From JAOZPE01 sp964601275 (GTDB lineage Bacteria; Krumholzibacteriota; Krumholzibacteriia; JAJRXK01): DNA of 64,000 bases. The stretch covers positions 186,001-250,000 of the forward strand of contig CAZRMV010000004.1 in assembly GCA_964601275.1 (NCBI GenBank). The letters run 5' to 3'. This document shows, piece after piece, positions 37,564 to 46,555 of the stretch (position 1 is its first letter; each line of letters opens with the position of its first letter). The notes beneath the pieces were generated by a model that made no database searches, was not told the DNA's origin, and saw only the letters and a program-made list of their open reading frames with translations. Position numbers and translations under genes: made by a program.

Positions 37564-40404
37564 TCAGGGCGCGGTGGGATCGGCCTTTTTCCCCGGAAGC
37601 AGGCTGAGCTGCACGTACCGGCCGAGGTCGAGGTACTTCTGCGCCGCCGTCTGCACCGTCTCGGTGTCGAGGGAATCGATGAGGGAAAGGGTTTCCAGGG
37701 TCTCCCGCTGGTCGATCCCGTAGCGGTCGCGGAAGGAGATCCAGCCCATCCAACTGCCATTGCGCCGCAGTCCTTCCTCGTACTGCCGGCGCTGCTGCTC
37801 CTGGACCTTGGCCAGCTCGTCCGGAGTGGGCCCATGGGTCTTCAACTCCTGGATGATGGCGAAGACCTCGTCGCTCAGCTCGACTAGGCGGTCGGGATCG
37901 CAGCCGAAATCGATGCGGACCGAGTAGGAGGGAACCGGCCACAGCGAGCGGCTGGGCGAGACGTTGACGTTGTAGGTTCCCGAGAGCGCCTCCCGGAGGC
38001 GTTCGCGCAAGCGGATCTCCAGGACCTGGCCCAGCGAGGTCAGGGCATGGCGGTTGTGCCGGTTCCACTGGAAATCACCGGTGAACACGATGGCGGTCCG
38101 GCTCCGGGGCTCCTGGCCCTTTCGGATCGTCTTCTCCACGATGCCCCCCGGCGGGCGGATCCCCAGGTCGCGCCAGCTCTCCTTCCGATGCAGTGCAGGG
38201 AGACCTCCCAGCCACCGGCACAGAAGAGAGCGGATCCGCTCGGGGTCGAAGGTGCCCACGAAGACGAAGGTGAAGTCGCTTGCGTCGGCGAAACGCTCGG
38301 TGAAGAAGTCGTAGGCGGTGTCGAGATCCACGCTCTGCAGGGCCTCGGCGCTGATCGGCTCGGCCCGACGGTCGTGGGAGCCGAGGATGACCTGGAGCGA
38401 ATCGGCGAAGATCTGGTCGGGATTCGCCGAGCGATTGGCCAGCACCTCCGACCACCGCTCCTTGAGGGCCTGGAAGACCTCGGGATCCTTGCGTGGATGG
38501 GTGAAGTACAGGTAGATGGCCTGGAGCATCGTTTCGAGATCGCCGGGACTGCAGGCGCTGTGGAATCCCTCTTCGAAGGTGCCGATGTACGGACGGATGG
38601 AGACTTGCTTGCCCGCCAGCTTCTTGCGGAGTTGCGAGGGGGAGAATTCGCCCAGACCCAACGCGGGGATCAGATTGCCGGCCAACTCGGCCGACCAGTG
38701 GTCTTCGTCGGAAGCGAGGCTGCTTCCGCCGGGGCTGTAGCCCGAGACGATGATCTCGTCCTTCTTGAAGTCGGTGGGCTTGAGGAGGATCCGCACCCCG
38801 TTGGAGAGGGTCCAGGTCTCCAGACCGAGCTCTTCGTCCTCCTCGCTGGAGACGACGGTTCCCCCTTCGGGTGGGTTCTCCACCAGGGACTCCTCGAGGG
38901 TGTCGTCCCGGTAGGGGGCCAGTTCCATCGCGGCGACCGCGGCGAAGACGCTCCGCAGTTCCTCTTCGGTCGGCCGGGGCAGCTCCTCCTTGTCGGGCTG
39001 GGTCACCACCACCACGCGGTCTTCCTCGGCGAAGAAATCGGGGGCCGCCGCGTTGACCTCGTCCAGGCGGATCCGAGGCAGCAGCTCCTGGTTGATTCGG
39101 TAGAGATACTCGATTCCTGGAACCGGCGCGCCGCTCAGGAAGTTCGCGGCCCGGGCCGACGCGTAGCGGGAAGAGGGAGTGTTCTCCCGTTCCTTGTATG
39201 CGCGCTCGAGGTCGCTCAAACGGCGTTTCTTCTCCCGCTCCAGCTCCGATGCGGTGAAGCCGTGACGCGCGGCCCGAGCCACCTCGGCCAACAGCGCGCG
39301 CAGTCCCTCATCGACCCTTCGTTCCTTGATGATCGCGGTCAGGGTGAGTTCATCGAGGGGGCGGATGCTTTGTCCCCGGCCGGAGAACGCGGCGACGAAC
39401 GGCGGATCGGCTTGCTGCACCAGCTCGTCCAGCCGCGTGTTCAGCATGCGGAACCACAGGCCTTCCACCATGTTCCGGCGATAGTCGGCCACCGTCTCCA
39501 TCGGGCGGTGAGGCTGTTGCCGGATCACTTGGACGCGGCTGACCGTCAGCTCGCGGTCTTGGGCCACCACGAAACGGGTGCGGGCATGCCGGGGGACTTC
39601 GCCGGACACCCGGGGGCGCGGCGTCTTGGGTGCGGACAGGTCGGAGAACAGGCGGCGGATCTCCTGCTGGATCGACGAAGCGGAGAAATCCCCCACCACG
39701 ACCACCGCCATCAGGTCGGGCCGGTACCAGTCGCGGTAGAAACGGGTGAGCGAGGGATAGGCGAAGCCTTCGAGGACCTCCTTCTTCCCGATGGGAAGGC
39801 GCTGGGCGTAGCGGGACCCGGCGTAGAGCACCGGAACCACTTGGTCGCGCACCCGTTGGGAGGCTCCCAGCCCGCGGCGCCACTCCTCGATCACCACGCC
39901 GCGCTCCTTGTCGATCTCCTCGGGGAGGAAACTCAGCGAGCCGGCCCAGTCCCGCAGGATCTGCAGCCCGGTCGAGAGGAGCGAGTCGTTGTCGGTGGGG
40001 ACGGTCAGCATGAAGATGGTTTCATCGAAGGAGGTGTAGGCGTTCACGTCGGGACCGAATTGCATCCCGATGCGTTCCATGTAGTCGATCAGCTCGTTGT
40101 GGGCGAAATGCTCGGTGCCGTTGAAGGCCATGTGTTCGACGAAATGGGCCAGTCCCCGCTGGTCGTCATCCTCCAGGACGCTTCCCGCGTTGACCACCAG
40201 GCGCAGTTCGGCCCGGTCCCGCGGTTCGCGGTTTTCCCGGATGTAGTAGGTGCAACCGTTCTCCAGCCGTCCCTTGAGGGTCGCGGAGTCGAAGGGCAAC
40301 GCGGATTCCGGCTTCAGCTCGGGCGCTTGCGCCTGGAGGACGCCGGTCGAGGAGAGAAGCGAGAGGAACAGGAGCAGGATGGCGAAGCATACGCGTCGGG
40401 CCAT
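37564..40404 (-). CDS. M16 family zinc metallopeptidase (insulinase/pitrilysin-like)
   Basis: The product has 946 residues from ATG 40404, with GGAAAGG upstream and a signal peptide (ILLLFLSLLSSTGVLQAQ). The inverted zinc motif HFVEH is at residues 87-91, and the downstream Glu lies in RGVVIEEWR. Two M16 halves are visible; the second (TWTLSNGVRILLKPTDFKKDE) lacks a zinc site, as usual. It is a secreted, probably periplasmic peptidase that degrades peptides. It is divergent from the phytase-like gene. Confidence 0.93.
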   Translation of the reverse strand: MARRVCFAILLLFLSLLSSTGVLQAQAPELKPESALPFDSATLKGRLENGCTYYIRENREPRDRAELRLVVNAGSVLEDDDQRGLAHFVEHMAFNGTEHFAHNELIDYMERIGMQFGPDVNAYTSFDETIFMLTVPTDNDSLLSTGLQILRDWAGSLSFLPEEIDKERGVVIEEWRRGLGASQRVRDQVVPVLYAGSRYAQRLPIGKKEVLEGFAYPSLTRFYRDWYRPDLMAVVVVGDFSASSIQQEIRRLFSDLSAPKTPRPRVSGEVPRHARTRFVVAQDRELTVSRVQVIRQQPHRPMETVADYRRNMVEGLWFRMLNTRLDELVQQADPPFVAAFSGRGQSIRPLDELTLTAIIKERRVDEGLRALLAEVARAARHGFTASELEREKKRRLSDLERAYKERENTPSSRYASARAANFLSGAPVPGIEYLYRINQELLPRIRLDEVNAAAPDFFAEEDRVVVVTQPDKEELPRPTEEELRSVFAAVAAMELAPYRDDTLEESLVENPPEGGTVVSSEEDEELGLETWTLSNGVRILLKPTDFKKDEIIVSGYSPGGSSLASDEDHWSAELAGNLIPALGLGEFSPSQLRKKLAGKQVSIRPYIGTFEEGFHSACSPGDLETMLQAIYLYFTHPRKDPEVFQALKERWSEVLANRSANPDQIFADSLQVILGSHDRRAEPISAEALQSVDLDTAYDFFTERFADASDFTFVFVGTFDPERIRSLLCRWLGGLPALHRKESWRDLGIRPPGGIVEKTIRKGQEPRSRTAIVFTGDFQWNRHNRHALTSLGQVLEIRLRERLREALSGTYNVNVSPSRSLWPVPSYSVRIDFGCDPDRLVELSDEVFAIIQELKTHGPTPDELAKVQEQQRRQYEEGLRRNGSWMGWISFRDRYGIDQRETLETLSLIDSLDTETVQTAAQKYLDLGRYVQLSLLPGKKADPTAP

Positions 40405-40511
40405 GGCTGGACCTTTCCGGTAGGAGGGGGCTACAGTGTAGATCAGGGGCGAGGGAGCGTCGAGCCCGCCGCCGCGCTCCATCCAGACCGCTTCGACCCG
40501 GAGAGATTCCG

Positions 40512-41828
40512 ATGCGCGTGTTCTTCCGATGGCTGACTCCATCGCCGGGCTCGGCGGGCAGGCGGACCTTGCGGGTCTTCCTCACGGGTCTTTTCGTGGC
40601 GACCGCGGGCCTGCCGGTCTTCGCCGAAGACGGCTCCGCCGCGGGAGGCCGCTTCCCGCCCTTGCAAGGCGACATCTCGATCCGCCTGGAGGGTCGCGCC
40701 GTCCTTCCCGCCGGGAGTTTCCGCAAGGGTCCCACCTGCGGGCACTTGATCGAAGGCGCCCATGGAGTGACGGTCCCCTTCGTCGGGCGCCAGCCGATCC
40801 AGGGTTTCAGCGATCTCGCGGGCGACGGCGAGGGAGGGTTCTGGGTACTGAGCGACAACGGCTTCGGCACCCGGAGGAACTCGCCGGACTATGTGCTGTG
40901 CATCTACCACGTCATCTGCGACTTCTCCCGCGGATCGATGGAGGTCGACGAGGTGATCGAACTCTCCGACCCCGAGCGCCGCGCTGACTTTCCCCTCGTC
41001 TGCGAAGCCGCGACCTATCCCGGCACCCCGATCCCGGTCGACGGGCGGATCCAGGAGGCGCGGCTGCTCACCGGAGGAGACTTCGATCCCGAATCCCTGG
41101 CGTTGGCTCCCGGCGGAGGGTTCTGGGTGGGCGAGGAGTTCGGACCCTTTCTCCTCCGCTTCGACGGGCGGGGAAGGCTGTCGGCCCCCCCGGTGCCGGT
41201 CCCGGGCGTCGCCGCCCCGGAGAATCCCTTCCTCGAGGGAAGAACCCCCAACCAGCCTTCCAGCGGAGGTTTCGAGGGCATGGACCGCTCCCCGGACGGG
41301 GCGATCCTCTACGCCTTGCTGGAGAAGACCACCCGCGGCGATTCCCCCGGCCTTCTGCGTCTCTACCGTTTCGACGCCCGGGAGGGGCGGTTCCTCGAGG
41401 ACCTTCCGTTCCGCCGCTACCCCCTGGAAGAAGCCCATGGCCACTACGTCGGGGCGATGGCGGTGATCGACGAGGGTACCCTCGCCGTACTGGAGCGGGA
41501 CAACGAGGAAGGAAGGAACGCACGGTCCAAGAGGATCTACCTGGTCGATCTCGATTCCCACGATGAGGGGGTCCTGCGCAAGCGCGAACTGGCCGACCTG
41601 TTGCGCATCCCCGACCCCGCCGGGCTCGCCGAGGGTGTGGAGGGAAACCGCGGCCGGAAGATCTTCTCGATGCCGTACATCACCCTGGAGGGGTTGGTGC
41701 GGGTCGATCGCACGCATTTGGCGATCTGCAACGACAACAACTTCCCCTTCAGCATGGGACGCCACCTGCGCGAGGGATTTCCCGACGACAACGAGATCGT
41801 CCTTCTGCGGGTGGACCGCTCCCGCTAA
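40512..41828 (+). CDS. Secreted phytase-like esterase domain protein
   Basis: The product has 438 residues, starting at ATG 40512 behind GGAGAGA, with a signal peptide (VFLTGLFVATAGLPVFA). It shows the family pattern of the esterase-like activity of phytase domain (PF13449): GFSDLAGDGEGGFWVLSDNG, FDPESLALAPGGGFWVGEEFGP, GFEGMDRSPDGAILYAL and NDNNFPF. This is a propeller phosphoesterase-type fold. Substrate is unknown. The stop overlaps the stop of the converging fusion gene by four bases (41825-41828). Confidence 0.88.
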   Translation: MRVFFRWLTPSPGSAGRRTLRVFLTGLFVATAGLPVFAEDGSAAGGRFPPLQGDISIRLEGRAVLPAGSFRKGPTCGHLIEGAHGVTVPFVGRQPIQGFSDLAGDGEGGFWVLSDNGFGTRRNSPDYVLCIYHVICDFSRGSMEVDEVIELSDPERRADFPLVCEAATYPGTPIPVDGRIQEARLLTGGDFDPESLALAPGGGFWVGEEFGPFLLRFDGRGRLSAPPVPVPGVAAPENPFLEGRTPNQPSSGGFEGMDRSPDGAILYALLEKTTRGDSPGLLRLYRFDAREGRFLEDLPFRRYPLEEAHGHYVGAMAVIDEGTLAVLERDNEEGRNARSKRIYLVDLDSHDEGVLRKRELADLLRIPDPAGLAEGVEGNRGRKIFSMPYITLEGLVRVDRTHLAICNDNNFPFSMGRHLREGFPDDNEIVLLRVDRSR

Positions 41829-44443
41829 CCCAGGGTTCCACTCCAGAAGCGGATCGCCTCGCGAAGGATCTCCCGATGGGTCGCGGGCCGGGCTCCGCGC
41901 GCGATGTTCGCGTCGGCAATGGCGAAGGCGTCCTTCCATTGGGTCATCAAGACCTTCCAGGCGTACCCGGCCGAGTGCTTCGGGTCGTAGAAATGGGTGG
42001 CTTCCCCGGTGAGGCCGTTGAGTTCGAGGATCTTGAAATCCCTTCCTTCGCACAAAGCCTCCTCGCTTACGGCGCGCAGGTCGAAACGGCCGAAGTGGAA
42101 TCCCTCGAAGGTGTGGGCGATCCGGTCGATGACCTCCTCGAGGGTGGGGGTGAGCAGGTGGTTGGCGTCGAGGAACAGCGCTCCCCGGCTGTGGGTGCCG
42201 ATCTCGACCAGCCGGATGCGCTCTCCCTCGGCGGGAATCTCGAAGAGCCGGTCGGCCAGGTTCGCCATGTAGGCCTTGGCCATGCAGACCGCGCGGGGAT
42301 CGTCGAGGATGAGCTGTTCCAGCCGGCGGATGCCGTCGCCGGTGAGCTCGAGCAGGCGCTTCTTCGTGATCGAGAGGACCCGCCCCCGCTCCTGGTCGGG
42401 AGGACGCTGGTAGAAGACGCCGTACTCGATTCCCTCCACGTACTCCTGGAGCAGCAGGTCCTTCTTGGCCGGTCCGTCCCGTCGGCCGTCCGCGCGCAGC
42501 CCTTCCAGCCGGGCTTCCAGTTCTTCTTCGCTGCGCACGATGTACACATGCTCTCCGCGCTGACCCCGGTCGGGTTTGAGCACCAGGGGAAGGTCCAGGC
42601 CGGGGGTGGCCAACAGCTCCCGGGCCCGCGCGAGTGCTTCGTCGACTCCGAACTTCCGGGGAAGGAACACGGTGCGCGGGAGATATCGTCGACTGGCGGC
42701 CAGCTTCCGGTGGATGTCCCACTTGCTCTCGCCCACCAGTCCCCCGAGATGGATCCCCGGATTGACCGCGGTCACACGCGCGAACCCGCCCCGCCGCATC
42801 GAGAGCGACAGGATGCGCAGCGCGACCGGGGCGTAGACCACCCAGATCGGCCAGAACTCCCAGCGCGTCAGGCGCCGCCAGCGTCCCACCAGGATCCTCC
42901 GCCCCCGGTGGGTGAAGGCGGGCAGGAGGACGCGGAGCAGGATCAACACCGTGGCGAAGGTGAGGATCAGCACCCAGAAGGCGTTGCCCTCCAGTTGCGC
43001 CCAGAGCGGCGCGGCGCGCTCTCCCACCACCAGGGTCAGGCCGATGATGAGCGGGGTCCACAGGGATACCGCCACGAAGAAATAGAGGGCGAAGAGCCAG
43101 TAGCGGGCCTTCACCGCGCCGGCCAGCAGGTAGGTGGGAAGACGTGTCCCCGGGACGAAGCGGCTGAGCAGGATGACGACCATCCCCTTCCGCTCGAACC
43201 AACTGGCGGCCAGGCGGAGGTCCTCGTCGCGCACGAACCACTTCCACGGAGCGTGTCCGACCGCGGCCTGCCCCATCTTCCTCCCGGCCAGATAGAGCAA
43301 CTGGTCTCCGAGGTAGATTCCCAGGAAGGCGGCGAGGAAACCGGGGACCATCGGAAGGCGTCCGTGGGCGATGAGCAGCCCGGTGGTGATGCAGGTGAGG
43401 TCCTCGGTGATGAAGGTCCCGGCCACGATCAAGGCCAAGAGGATCCAGAGGGAGAATCCGCGGGCCGGTTCCAGTGGAATGCTGGAGAAGGGAAGCCGCG
43501 CGCGGGCGACCCGTTCCGGCCGGGCTTGGTCCCTTGTCACCGCCGTTCCCGCTTCGACCCGGGTCAGGAAGGCGTCGATGGCCTCGGCGACTTCACGGGT
43601 ATGGGTCCAGAGGATGAAATGATTGCCGCTGGGAAAGACGAACCACTCGCTCTGGGGAAGGAGACGGTGGTGCTCCCTCGCGGCCGCGAAGGGAACCAGG
43701 AAATCGTCGCGGGAATGGATGATCAACACCGGCGGGCCGAAGTGTTGGAGGATCGACCGGAAGGGACGTTGATCGGTGTCGAAGAAATTGCGGGCGTAGG
43801 CGACATTCAAGGCGGTGTGATCGAGCAGCCCGAAATGCGGGGTCAGCTCGTCGAGCGCCCACAGGAACACCAGTTGGAGCCCGTGGATCAGGTGATTGAG
43901 TTCGTAGTTGCCCAACAGTTCGAGTTCCTGCACCCCGATCGACCCCACCATCGTGAGGGAGCCGACCCTCTCGGGGGCGCGGTCGTAGAGATCGAGCGCC
44001 ACCCCGCCTCCCATGGAAAAGGCCACCACGTGCACCCGCTCGGCGCCGAGGGCGTCCAGGAGCTGGAGGCAGTAGTCCGCATGGGCGCGGGTGGAATAGT
44101 CGGGAACGCGGCGCTGGGATCGGCCGAAACCGGGAAGGTCCGGAATGATCACCCTCCAGCGCCAGGCCAGGAGGTGGGCCAGTTTCCGGAAATCCTGCAG
44201 TCCGCCCGGCGATCCGTGGAGCAGCAGCAACGCCGGGGCGTCCTTGGGTCCCAGGTCGAGATGGACCAGGCGCACCGGCCGGTCGGGCAGCCGCCGATCG
44301 CCGCGCACCGCCTGGGCGGTGAAGACGGAAAAGGTCGAAGGGATGGCCGGGGATCGAAGGTGCTGGTGGCGCCAGAGGGTCGAGGCGCCGAGCAGGAGCA
44401 GATAGACGACGAGCAGGCGAAGCCGCCCCGGACGCCCGGTCAT
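41825..44443 (-). CDS. Three-domain fusion: alpha/beta-hydrolase + DedA (VTT) membrane protein + ATP-grasp
   Basis: The product has 872 residues; ATG 44443 overlaps the acyltransferase stop. Residues 60-300 form an alpha/beta-hydrolase with HGSPGG (76-81), nucleophile Ser143 in AFSMGGG, Asp246/247 in HSRDD and His275 in GNHF. Residues 330-500 are a DedA/VTT domain with several helices and the SRFVPGTRLPTYLLAG motif (427-442). After another helix (about 530-547), residues 555-872 resemble ATP-grasp ligases: LVLKPDRGQRG (620-630), LLQEYVEG (664-671), FDLR and the metal-binding LELNG (806-810). All key residues appear present. Together with the two upstream acyltransferase genes it suggests an aminoacylated-lipid pathway. 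I know no characterised protein with this layout. Confidence 0.85.
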   Translation of the reverse strand: MTGRPGRLRLLVVYLLLLGASTLWRHQHLRSPAIPSTFSVFTAQAVRGDRRLPDRPVRLVHLDLGPKDAPALLLLHGSPGGLQDFRKLAHLLAWRWRVIIPDLPGFGRSQRRVPDYSTRAHADYCLQLLDALGAERVHVVAFSMGGGVALDLYDRAPERVGSLTMVGSIGVQELELLGNYELNHLIHGLQLVFLWALDELTPHFGLLDHTALNVAYARNFFDTDQRPFRSILQHFGPPVLIIHSRDDFLVPFAAAREHHRLLPQSEWFVFPSGNHFILWTHTREVAEAIDAFLTRVEAGTAVTRDQARPERVARARLPFSSIPLEPARGFSLWILLALIVAGTFITEDLTCITTGLLIAHGRLPMVPGFLAAFLGIYLGDQLLYLAGRKMGQAAVGHAPWKWFVRDEDLRLAASWFERKGMVVILLSRFVPGTRLPTYLLAGAVKARYWLFALYFFVAVSLWTPLIIGLTLVVGERAAPLWAQLEGNAFWVLILTFATVLILLRVLLPAFTHRGRRILVGRWRRLTRWEFWPIWVVYAPVALRILSLSMRRGGFARVTAVNPGIHLGGLVGESKWDIHRKLAASRRYLPRTVFLPRKFGVDEALARARELLATPGLDLPLVLKPDRGQRGEHVYIVRSEEELEARLEGLRADGRRDGPAKKDLLLQEYVEGIEYGVFYQRPPDQERGRVLSITKKRLLELTGDGIRRLEQLILDDPRAVCMAKAYMANLADRLFEIPAEGERIRLVEIGTHSRGALFLDANHLLTPTLEEVIDRIAHTFEGFHFGRFDLRAVSEEALCEGRDFKILELNGLTGEATHFYDPKHSAGYAWKVLMTQWKDAFAIADANIARGARPATHREILREAIRFWSGTLG

Positions 44444-45216
44444 TCCCAGCTCCGGTGGGCGGGCGCGGGCCGGTAGCCGCGGCGGACCGCCTCCCGGGTC
44501 GCCCGGGCGAACTCCCGCCGGTCCTCGCGGACCTGTACCCCCTCGCCGAAGGTGGCGGTGGCTTCGAACCACGGCATCTGGAGCAGCCGGTAGAGGTGAT
44601 CGGGAAAGGTCATGTCGCCCCACCAGCAGATCGAGGTGGAGGCGGGAGGATATCCCTTGGCTTCCTGGTAGCCGATGGCCACCGCATGGACCGGGTATCC
44701 CATGCGGATGGGGGCGTCGAAGAGCGCCGACTTGAATCGAAGCACATCCTTGCCGTCGCTACTGGTTCCCTCGGGGAAGAACACCACTCCGTGGCCTTCC
44801 CGCAATACGCGCTCCATCTCCTCGATCACCCGGGGCACGTCCCAGCGGTTCTCCCGGTCGACGAAGATGGTGTTGACGCTTCGGGCGAGGAAGCCCAACA
44901 CCGGCCAGTGGGCCACCTCCATCTTGGACACGAAGAAGGCGTTCACCTGGGTCGCAAGCAGGATGATGTCCATGTAGCTGAGATGGTTGCTGACCAGCAC
45001 GAACGGAGGCGAGGGAGGGCACCCTTCGCGCCGGACGCGCATGCCGACGATCGCGGCAACGCCCTTGGCCCACGCGCCGAAGAACCCCACCTGGATCTGC
45101 ATCACCGTGGTCGGGGACAACGCGCTCAACCAGCGCAGGGGGAAGAAGACGAGACTGACCATCCCCGTCCACAGGACGAGCAGGAAGATCCGCAGGATGG
45201 CGCGCAGGTGTCTCAT
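44440..45216 (-). CDS. PlsC-like 1-acyl-glycerol-3-phosphate/lyso-lipid O-acyltransferase
   Basis: The product has 258 residues from ATG 45216, overlapping the preceding stop as ATGA. An N-terminal membrane helix (LRIFLLVLWTGMVSLVFF) precedes the acyltransferase block I motif NHLSYMD (HX4D), then VFFPEGTSSDGKDVLRFKSAL (block III). These are the PlsC/OlsA signatures. Next to an OlsB-like gene, it is a candidate for the second, O-acylating step of ornithine- or glycine-lipid synthesis, rather than general phosphatidic acid formation. The downstream fusion gene is coupled to it. Confidence 0.9.
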   Translation of the reverse strand: MRHLRAILRIFLLVLWTGMVSLVFFPLRWLSALSPTTVMQIQVGFFGAWAKGVAAIVGMRVRREGCPPSPPFVLVSNHLSYMDIILLATQVNAFFVSKMEVAHWPVLGFLARSVNTIFVDRENRWDVPRVIEEMERVLREGHGVVFFPEGTSSDGKDVLRFKSALFDAPIRMGYPVHAVAIGYQEAKGYPPASTSICWWGDMTFPDHLYRLLQMPWFEATATFGEGVQVREDRREFARATREAVRRGYRPAPAHRSWE

Positions 45217-46088
45217 GGGTGTGGGTCGAGGTCGATGTCGGTGAGCCGCAGGATCTTCAGCAGATCGACTTCGGCCAGGTCGATCACCGCCAGGAAATCG
45301 ATGGTCTTGAATTGGCGGTCGAGCGCCGGTCGGCTGCAGATCCGGGCCCCGTATCTCAAGTAGGTACGGAAGAGGGTTGGTATCCGCGAAGTCTCCCAAC
45401 CCTCGATCGATTCGGTGTCTTCATGACAGTCATAGGAAGGTTGGGGGGGAGCCACCAGCCGCGGGTGGAAGTGTCCGTTGCGGCGCAGGTACTCCAGCAC
45501 CCGGGCGCCTTCGGCGGGGTCCTGGCTGGTGATCGAGCAGCATCCGAAGAAATAGCGGCAGCGGTTGTGCAGCGCGTAGGCGGCCAGGCCGGTCCACAAG
45601 AGCTGCAGGACGGTCCGGTTGCGGTGCTCCCGGTGGATGCAGGCCCGACCGGTCTCGACCGCCTGGTCGAGGATCTCCACCGGCCAGCGGAAGAGCTCGA
45701 ACTCCTGTGCGCTGTAGAATCCGTGTCCCAACCGGGCCATCTGCGAGAGCTGCAAGCGGTAGGTTCCCACCACCTTGCCGGTGGCGATCTCCTCCACCAT
45801 CACGTGGTGGCAGAAGTCGTCGAAACGGTCGCGGTCGAGACCGGTCCGGTGGCTCTCGTCCAGACCCTCCCCCAGCTCGAGGTTGAAGACCTCGTAGCGG
45901 AGCCGGAGTACGCGCTGCAGGTCGTCGGTGCCGAGGGCGAAACGGCAGAGATAGCGATCGTCCCGCGTGGTCCACGGGGGAAGGAACTGGGGGGTCACCG
46001 GATAACGGGAGGTCTCGACGGACGGTTTCGCGGGCGAGCGGGCATCCGTCGTCCCGGCCGGAGCCCGGGTCTCGAATTCGGAAGTCAC
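45213..46088 (-). CDS. OlsB/hemolysin-like GNAT N-acyltransferase
   Basis: The product has 291 residues from GTG 46088; there is no closer ATG before the conserved region. Features of the OlsB-type acyltransferase family (PF13444) are RFALGTDDLQRVLRLRYEVFNLELG, GKVVGTYRL, VETGRACIHREHRNRTVLQLLW and the end segment DRQFKTIDFLAVIDLAEV. OlsB transfers a 3-hydroxyacyl chain from ACP to the alpha-amino group of an amino acid, usually ornithine. It is the first gene of the coupled three-gene operon. An AT-rich CATAAT (46143-46148, minus strand) is a possible -10. Confidence 0.86.
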   Translation of the reverse strand: MTSEFETRAPAGTTDARSPAKPSVETSRYPVTPQFLPPWTTRDDRYLCRFALGTDDLQRVLRLRYEVFNLELGEGLDESHRTGLDRDRFDDFCHHVMVEEIATGKVVGTYRLQLSQMARLGHGFYSAQEFELFRWPVEILDQAVETGRACIHREHRNRTVLQLLWTGLAAYALHNRCRYFFGCCSITSQDPAEGARVLEYLRRNGHFHPRLVAPPQPSYDCHEDTESIEGWETSRIPTLFRTYLRYGARICSRPALDRQFKTIDFLAVIDLAEVDLLKILRLTDIDLDPHP

Positions 46089-46237
46089 GGTTCTACCCCG
46101 CCAATGGGAAAAAGGGTGGCCGTCATGGGTCGGTGAAGGCAGATTATGCTCATCCCTTGGCAATTTCCACCCCGCCGTCCGTTTCCCGTGCTCTCCATCG
46201 GTCGCGGAAGGGGGCAGAACCATCCCGCTCGGGTGGG

Positions 46238-46462
46238 ATGGCCGCCCAGACCCTGATGCTGGTCGCCAAGGACATGGGATACGACACCGGTCCAATGATC
46301 GGCTTCGACACCGCGAAGGTGGGCGAGTTGATCCACCTTCCTGCCGACCACGAGATCGTGATGATGGTGGTCGTGGGCAAGGCCCTCCAGCCCGCGCGTG
46401 GGAGGGCGGGTCAGCTGCCTCTGGACGAGGTCCTCTTCTGGGATGGATTCTGTGCGGAGTGA
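46238..46462 (+). pseudogene. Nitroreductase family remnant (C-terminal third only)
   Basis: About 75 residues from AAQTLMLVAKDMGYDTGPMIGFD to the stop match the C-terminal third of flavin-dependent nitroreductases, including LIHLPADHEIVMMVVVGKA and the LPLDEVLFWDGF ending. The N-terminal two thirds with the FMN-binding Arg/Ser positions is missing: upstream sequence, in all frames, shows nothing similar, and the OlsB-like gene begins within 150 bases. It cannot bind flavin normally, so I call it a decayed or truncated gene. Confidence 0.72.
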
Positions 46463-46539
46463 ATCCGTCCTCGGCCCTTTCCGAGTTCTGCCCCCTGGGC
46501 TATCCTATGTGGAGAACGGAGGTTTTCTGCAAGTTCTGT

Positions 46540-46547
46540 GGAGGTGA
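46540..46547 (+). promoter_or_regulatory. Strong ribosome binding site fixing the SelW-like start
   Basis: GGAGGTGA, nearly the full anti-SD complement, lies eight bases before ATG 46556 (five before TTG 46553). It supports translation starting upstream of the in-frame TGA rather than after it. Confidence 0.8.
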
Positions 46548-46555
46548 ACGAATTG

